Assembly (NCBI GenBank): GCA_947628595.1
Contig: CANRAN010000064.1
Coordinates: 1-7,578 of the forward strand
Length of the DNA: 7,578 nucleotides
Reading direction: 5' to 3'
Origin: an uncultured Clostridia bacterium
GTDB lineage: Bacteria; Bacillota; Clostridia; Oscillospirales; Acutalibacteraceae
Position numbers and translations under genes: made by a program. Below the pieces are notes generated by a model that was not told where the DNA came from, did not search any database, and saw only the letters and a list, made by a program, of their open reading frames with translations. Below are positions 5,229 to 7,578 of this stretch, in pieces. Within the stretch, counting starts at the first letter, position 1. Every line of letters starts with the position of its first letter.

Positions 5229-6938
5229 GTGTATAAGTACAGCTTGGTTGCTAAGTTATATCATAATAATGAATTAGTAGGGTATAGGTTGTTAGATAAG
5301 AATAATTTAAAATGCGATGTTGATTTATTAGATGTAAAGATACTTGTTAATAAGGGTCTAATAAAAGGGGTAACTTTAGACAAACAGGGTATTTTGCATG
5401 GGTCAAGTACTGTTGATTTAAGAAGAATACCTCACGAAAGCATATTTAAAAATAATATATCAACTTTTGAGGTAGGCAACAAGATACAAGATAGGTTTAA
5501 CTTCTGTTCTAAGTTTAAAAAACGATATTGTTTTCAAAGATTGGTAACTTATTTACGTTCAAATACTAATAAAGTATGTACTGTGTATGGTTTAAGGAGA
5601 ACCGGTAAAACTGTTTTACTGTTACAGGCGATAAATTACTTAGGTTTTAAGAATTGTGCTTATATTTCTTTAAACAAAAAAGATACTTCAAGAGATCTAT
5701 TATCTACATTAAATAATTGTTATTCTATGGGTATAAGATATGTATTTATAGATGAGATTACTGTGTTAGATGATATACTGTATTTTATACAAACGTTAGC
5801 TGATAATTACACCTCTAAGGGTATGCATATTGTAATATCAGGTACAGATTCTTACATTTTAAATGTAGCATCAAAAGGTGCATTATATAATCGTTGTACA
5901 ATGATCCGAACAACGTATATATCTTTTGGTGAGTATAATCATTTATTTGGTATGGTAAGTATAGGTGATTATATACATTATGGTGGTGTGTTGAATAGAG
6001 ATTCTTTTTATGATATTGATTCCATGCACGAATACTTATCAACAGCTATTAGTGATAATATACAGCGTTCCATAGAAATTTTAGGTAGAGGAAAGTATGG
6101 AAAGCTGTATGACTTAATAGAAATGGGTTTATTTAAAAGGTGTTTAGAGTTAGCTATTCAGCATACAAACGAAGAAATAACAGCATGGGTATTAACTAAA
6201 GAATATAAATCTCACGAGGTTGGTTCTGTAAGTCAGTTGTTATCGAGTGTATTAGATGTATCAACCTTATTAGATGTAGATGTACTTACTGAACGGATAA
6301 GATATTGTTTAAAGGTTTCAAATATAGGTGGTAATACTGAACAAAACTATAATTTGGTATCTGAGTACTTTGATGCATTTATGTCTTTATTAAAGGAGTT
6401 AGATTTAATTGTTTATGCTAAACGTTATATAGGTACAACTTTTAGTAATAGTATTATTTTTACTATGGCTGGCTTAAGATACAATCAGTTAAAAGAAGTA
6501 ATATGTGTTTTTTTCAGAGATAATTGTTTTCAGAAATTATCTAAAAAAGATAGAAATTTGATTATAAGAAAAATAGAGTCAGATGTATATGGTCAATTAG
6601 CCGAACAGACGGTTTTATTGGAAATGATTTCAAGGTTTGGGTATGATAAGGTATATAAATTTAGTAGTATGTTGGGTGAAGAAGTAGACTGTATTATAGA
6701 AATGAAAACAGGTCTTGCTTTAATAAAAGTTAAATGGGATAAAAATGCTATTAAAGACCAATGTATTCATTTAATAAATAAAGATTTTAATTCCTTGATA
6801 GAAAAGGTAACAGGGTATAAGATATTGGAGAGAATAGTAGTATATAGGGGAGAAACAAAACAGGTAAATGTAGATGGTTTGAATATACATTACGTTAATA
6901 TAAATTCCTTTTTACTGAGTCCTGAGGTTTATTTGTGA
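5229..6938 (+). CDS. AAA ATPase with DUF4143/PD-(D/E)XK-like C-terminus, 569 aa
   Basis: The start is GTG 5229, 32 bp after R5. The SD is weak, so translation may depend on upstream coupling. Residues ~1-75 form an extra N-terminal region (YSLVAKLYHNNELVGYRLL...) of unknown role. An ATPase core follows: Walker A GLRRTGKT (121-128), Walker B YVFIDEIT (171-178, Asp175/Glu176) and a sensor-like strand IVISGTDS. This is the arrangement of the AAA_14/DUF4143 (COG1373) ATPases. The C-terminal part has GQLAEQTVLLEM (455-466) and GEEVDCII (483-490), where the PD-(D/E)XK Asp would be Asp487. The expected I-E-V-K is here I-K-V-K (499-502), so the acidic residue is replaced by Lys500 and nuclease activity is unlikely. 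Family function is poorly known; accessory or defence use is inference. It fills the R5-R6 interval. Confidence 0.87.
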   Translation: MYKYSLVAKLYHNNELVGYRLLDKNNLKCDVDLLDVKILVNKGLIKGVTLDKQGILHGSSTVDLRRIPHESIFKNNISTFEVGNKIQDRFNFCSKFKKRYCFQRLVTYLRSNTNKVCTVYGLRRTGKTVLLLQAINYLGFKNCAYISLNKKDTSRDLLSTLNNCYSMGIRYVFIDEITVLDDILYFIQTLADNYTSKGMHIVISGTDSYILNVASKGALYNRCTMIRTTYISFGEYNHLFGMVSIGDYIHYGGVLNRDSFYDIDSMHEYLSTAISDNIQRSIEILGRGKYGKLYDLIEMGLFKRCLELAIQHTNEEITAWVLTKEYKSHEVGSVSQLLSSVLDVSTLLDVDVLTERIRYCLKVSNIGGNTEQNYNLVSEYFDAFMSLLKELDLIVYAKRYIGTTFSNSIIFTMAGLRYNQLKEVICVFFRDNCFQKLSKKDRNLIIRKIESDVYGQLAEQTVLLEMISRFGYDKVYKFSSMLGEEVDCIIEMKTGLALIKVKWDKNAIKDQCIHLINKDFNSLIEKVTGYKILERIVVYRGETKQVNVDGLNIHYVNINSFLLSPEVYL

Positions 6939-6969
6939 ATAAAGCAATCGCTTTGGGTATAAAGTATTG

Positions 6970-7004
6970 GCTTGCAGATACCCGGAATTACGGGGGATTG
7001 ATAC
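6970..7004 (+). repeat. 35-bp repeat R, copy R6 (consensus)
   Basis: Consensus copy, 31 bp after the ATPase stop. It is followed not by a gene but by block U. Its G-rich 3' half is the left arm of the terminator-like hairpin below. Confidence 0.88.
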
Positions 7005-7015
7005 CCTCCGTTTTT
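6990..7015 (+). terminator. Terminator-like hairpin formed by R6 and block U
   Basis: ACGGGGG (6990-6996) pairs with CCC-T-CCGT (7004-7011) with one bulged T and a seven-base loop, followed by TTTTCTCT. It would end the transcript of the ATPase gene. The same bases of R6 can instead pair within R or with CCCCCGTAA at 7020-7028, so it may be conditional. Confidence 0.5.
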
Positions 7016-7086
7016 CTCTCCCCCGTAACGTGGTCTGCAATGTTGGCGGTCGTGCAATGCGTGGCTGCTCCTTGATTGGAGATTTA
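7005..7086 (+). repeat. Block U, full copy
   Basis: A GC-rich, non-coding block beginning CCTCCG and ending GATTGGAGATTTATT, between R6 and L7. It contains CCCCCGTAA (complementary to R), two TGCAATG direct repeats and the hairpin CTCC-TTGATT-GGAG. A second copy is at 7246-7326 and a partial one precedes L3. The copies differ by a one-base length change, which argues against coding. Confidence 0.75.
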
Positions 7087-7144
7087 TTTTACCTTACCCG
7101 TTGTTAATTCTGTATCAGCAGGTATATTGTGACTGTTAAGGTCG
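7087..7144 (+). repeat. Leader-like repeat block L, copy 7
   Basis: Same block as L1 and L3 with a few substitutions (TATCAGCAGG) and one extra G before R7. Confidence 0.75.
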
Positions 7145-7179
7145 GCTTGAAGATACCCGGAATTATGGGGGATTGATAC
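7145..7179 (+). repeat. 35-bp repeat R, copy R7
   Basis: Two changes from the consensus (GCTTGAAG at the start, ATTATGGGG in the stem). It is separated from R8 by only 31 bp (7180-7210), the size of a CRISPR spacer. Confidence 0.85.
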
Positions 7180-7210
7180 TCAGATATAATCTTTAACTCC
7201 ATAACGAAAT
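7180..7210. other. 31-bp unique interval between R7 and R8
   Basis: An AT-rich unique sequence beginning TCAGATATAATC and ending ATAACGAAAT. I found no second copy in this window. It is spacer-sized, and is either a single CRISPR-like spacer or an emptied cassette. Confidence 0.5.
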
Positions 7211-7245
7211 GCTTGCAGATACCCGGAATTACGGGGGATTGATAC
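7211..7245 (+). repeat. 35-bp repeat R, copy R8 (consensus)
   Basis: Consensus copy that starts the second unit of the 241-bp tandem duplication (6970-7210 versus 7211-7380). It is the last R copy in the window. Confidence 0.88.
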
Positions 7246-7326
7246 CCTCCGGTTTCTCTCCCCCGTAACGTGGTCTGCAATGTTGGCGGTCGTGCAATGC
7301 GTGGCTGCTCCTTGATTGGAGATTCA
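7246..7326 (+). repeat. Block U, second full copy
   Basis: Nearly identical to 7005-7086, but with GGTTT for GTTTTT near its start (one base shorter) and TTCATTTT near its end. The T run needed for the terminator is therefore damaged here. Confidence 0.75.
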
Positions 7327-7380
7327 TTTTACCTTACCCGTTGTTAATTCTGTATTGGCAAGCGCATTGTGATAATTAAG
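7327..7380 (+). repeat. Leader-like repeat block L, copy 8 with diverged 3' end
   Basis: Follows L until TATTGGCAAGCGCATTGTGA, then drifts (TAATTAAG instead of CTGTTAAGG) and is not followed by R. It appears to be the decayed outer end of the array. Confidence 0.65.
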
Positions 7381-7381
7381 C

Positions 7382-7428
7382 AAAAATTCCATTATTGCTA
7401 TGTAGTTTTTTAAAAAATCGGAATTTTT
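7382..7428. terminator. Inverted repeat at the array end, possible bidirectional terminator
   Basis: AAAAATTCC (7382-7390) and GGAATTTTT (7420-7428) are perfectly complementary. The loop has its own T6/A6 palindrome. The right arm ends in T, as in a terminator, and the site separates the array from the next promoter. Confidence 0.45.
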
Positions 7429-7490
7429 AGTTGCTTTTTATTCATATCTGTTCATTTTTTATTTTATTTTTCTGAGATTGTGCTTTTGTC

Positions 7491-7519
7491 TTGACTTTTC
7501 CTACACATAGTGCTACAAT
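7491..7519 (+). promoter_or_regulatory. Sigma-A-type promoter P2, copy of P1
   Basis: TTGACT (7491-7496), 17 bp, TACAAT (7514-7519), followed 27 bp later by another L copy. Hexamers and spacing are the same as P1 while the spacer bases differ: conservation of the functional parts. It would drive a second unit beyond the right edge. Confidence 0.8.
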
Positions 7520-7542
7520 CTGAATATAGCATTATTGCTGTA

Positions 7543-7578
7543 TTTTACCTTACCCATTGTTAATTCTGTATCGGCAGG
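7543..7578 (+). repeat. Leader-like repeat block L, copy 9 (cut by window edge)
   Basis: Matches the first 35 or so bases of L1, including TACCTTACCCATTG and CTGTATCGGCAG. The rest, and presumably an R copy, lies outside the window. Confidence 0.7.

Noticed and set aside
762..7245. Calling the R copies a true CRISPR array
   Set aside because: Six of seven intervals are 175 bp to 2.2 kb and five of them contain genes; only one is spacer-sized, and no cas gene is present. Kept as a CRISPR-like finding only.
762..7245. Calling R a classical integron attC site
   Set aside because: No GTTRRRY/RYYYAAC core boxes at the ends of R and no integrase gene in the window. Only the array layout is integron-like.

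Overview
The window looks like an accessory island from a low-GC Gram-positive anaerobe. Clostridia, probably a Lachnospiraceae-type gut bacterium, is my best guess. The grounds are AT-rich genes with TTA/ATA/AGA-type codons, Shine-Dalgarno sites, sigma-A-like promoters, a DUF4869-like protein, HipA-like kinases and an AAA ATPase/DUF4143-type protein. No housekeeping, rRNA, tRNA or cas gene is visible.

Layout. Bases 1-433 hold the 3' part of an IS5-type transposase that runs off the left edge. Bases 434-651 have no gene. A strong promoter (652-680) reads into a conserved leader-like block L (705-761), followed by the first copy (R1) of a 35-bp repeat R. R begins GCTTGCAGATAC, contains a CCCG/CGGG hairpin and ends ATTGATAC. 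Eight copies of R occur, all in the + orientation (762, 1338, 2385, 2910, 5162, 6970, 7145, 7211). Between them lie seven intervals of 31 bp to about 2.2 kb: (1) an unknown 132-aa protein; (2) a tnpB remnant plus a DUF4869-like gene; (3) a 114-aa protein resembling the N-terminal domain of the kinases; (4) two adjacent HipA-like kinases; (5) an AAA ATPase with a DUF4143/PD-(D/E)XK-like tail; (6) a non-coding block U-L; (7) a 31-bp interval of CRISPR-spacer size. A second U-L copy, a large inverted repeat and a second promoter plus L copy (7491-7578) close the window, so a second unit of the same kind probably starts at the right edge.

Interpretation. Every intact gene is on the + strand and most sit shortly after one R and end shortly before the next. 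This is the geometry of a cassette array (repeat plus gene, with a shared upstream promoter), although R is not a classical integron attC. R also resembles a CRISPR repeat in length, hairpin and 3' handle, but most intervals are genes. The cargo (HipA-like kinases, a stand-alone HipA-N-like protein, a DUF4869-like protein, an ATPase) is typical of toxin-antitoxin or phage-defence accessory regions. That functional reading is inference. The repeat-cassette architecture is seen directly in the sequence.
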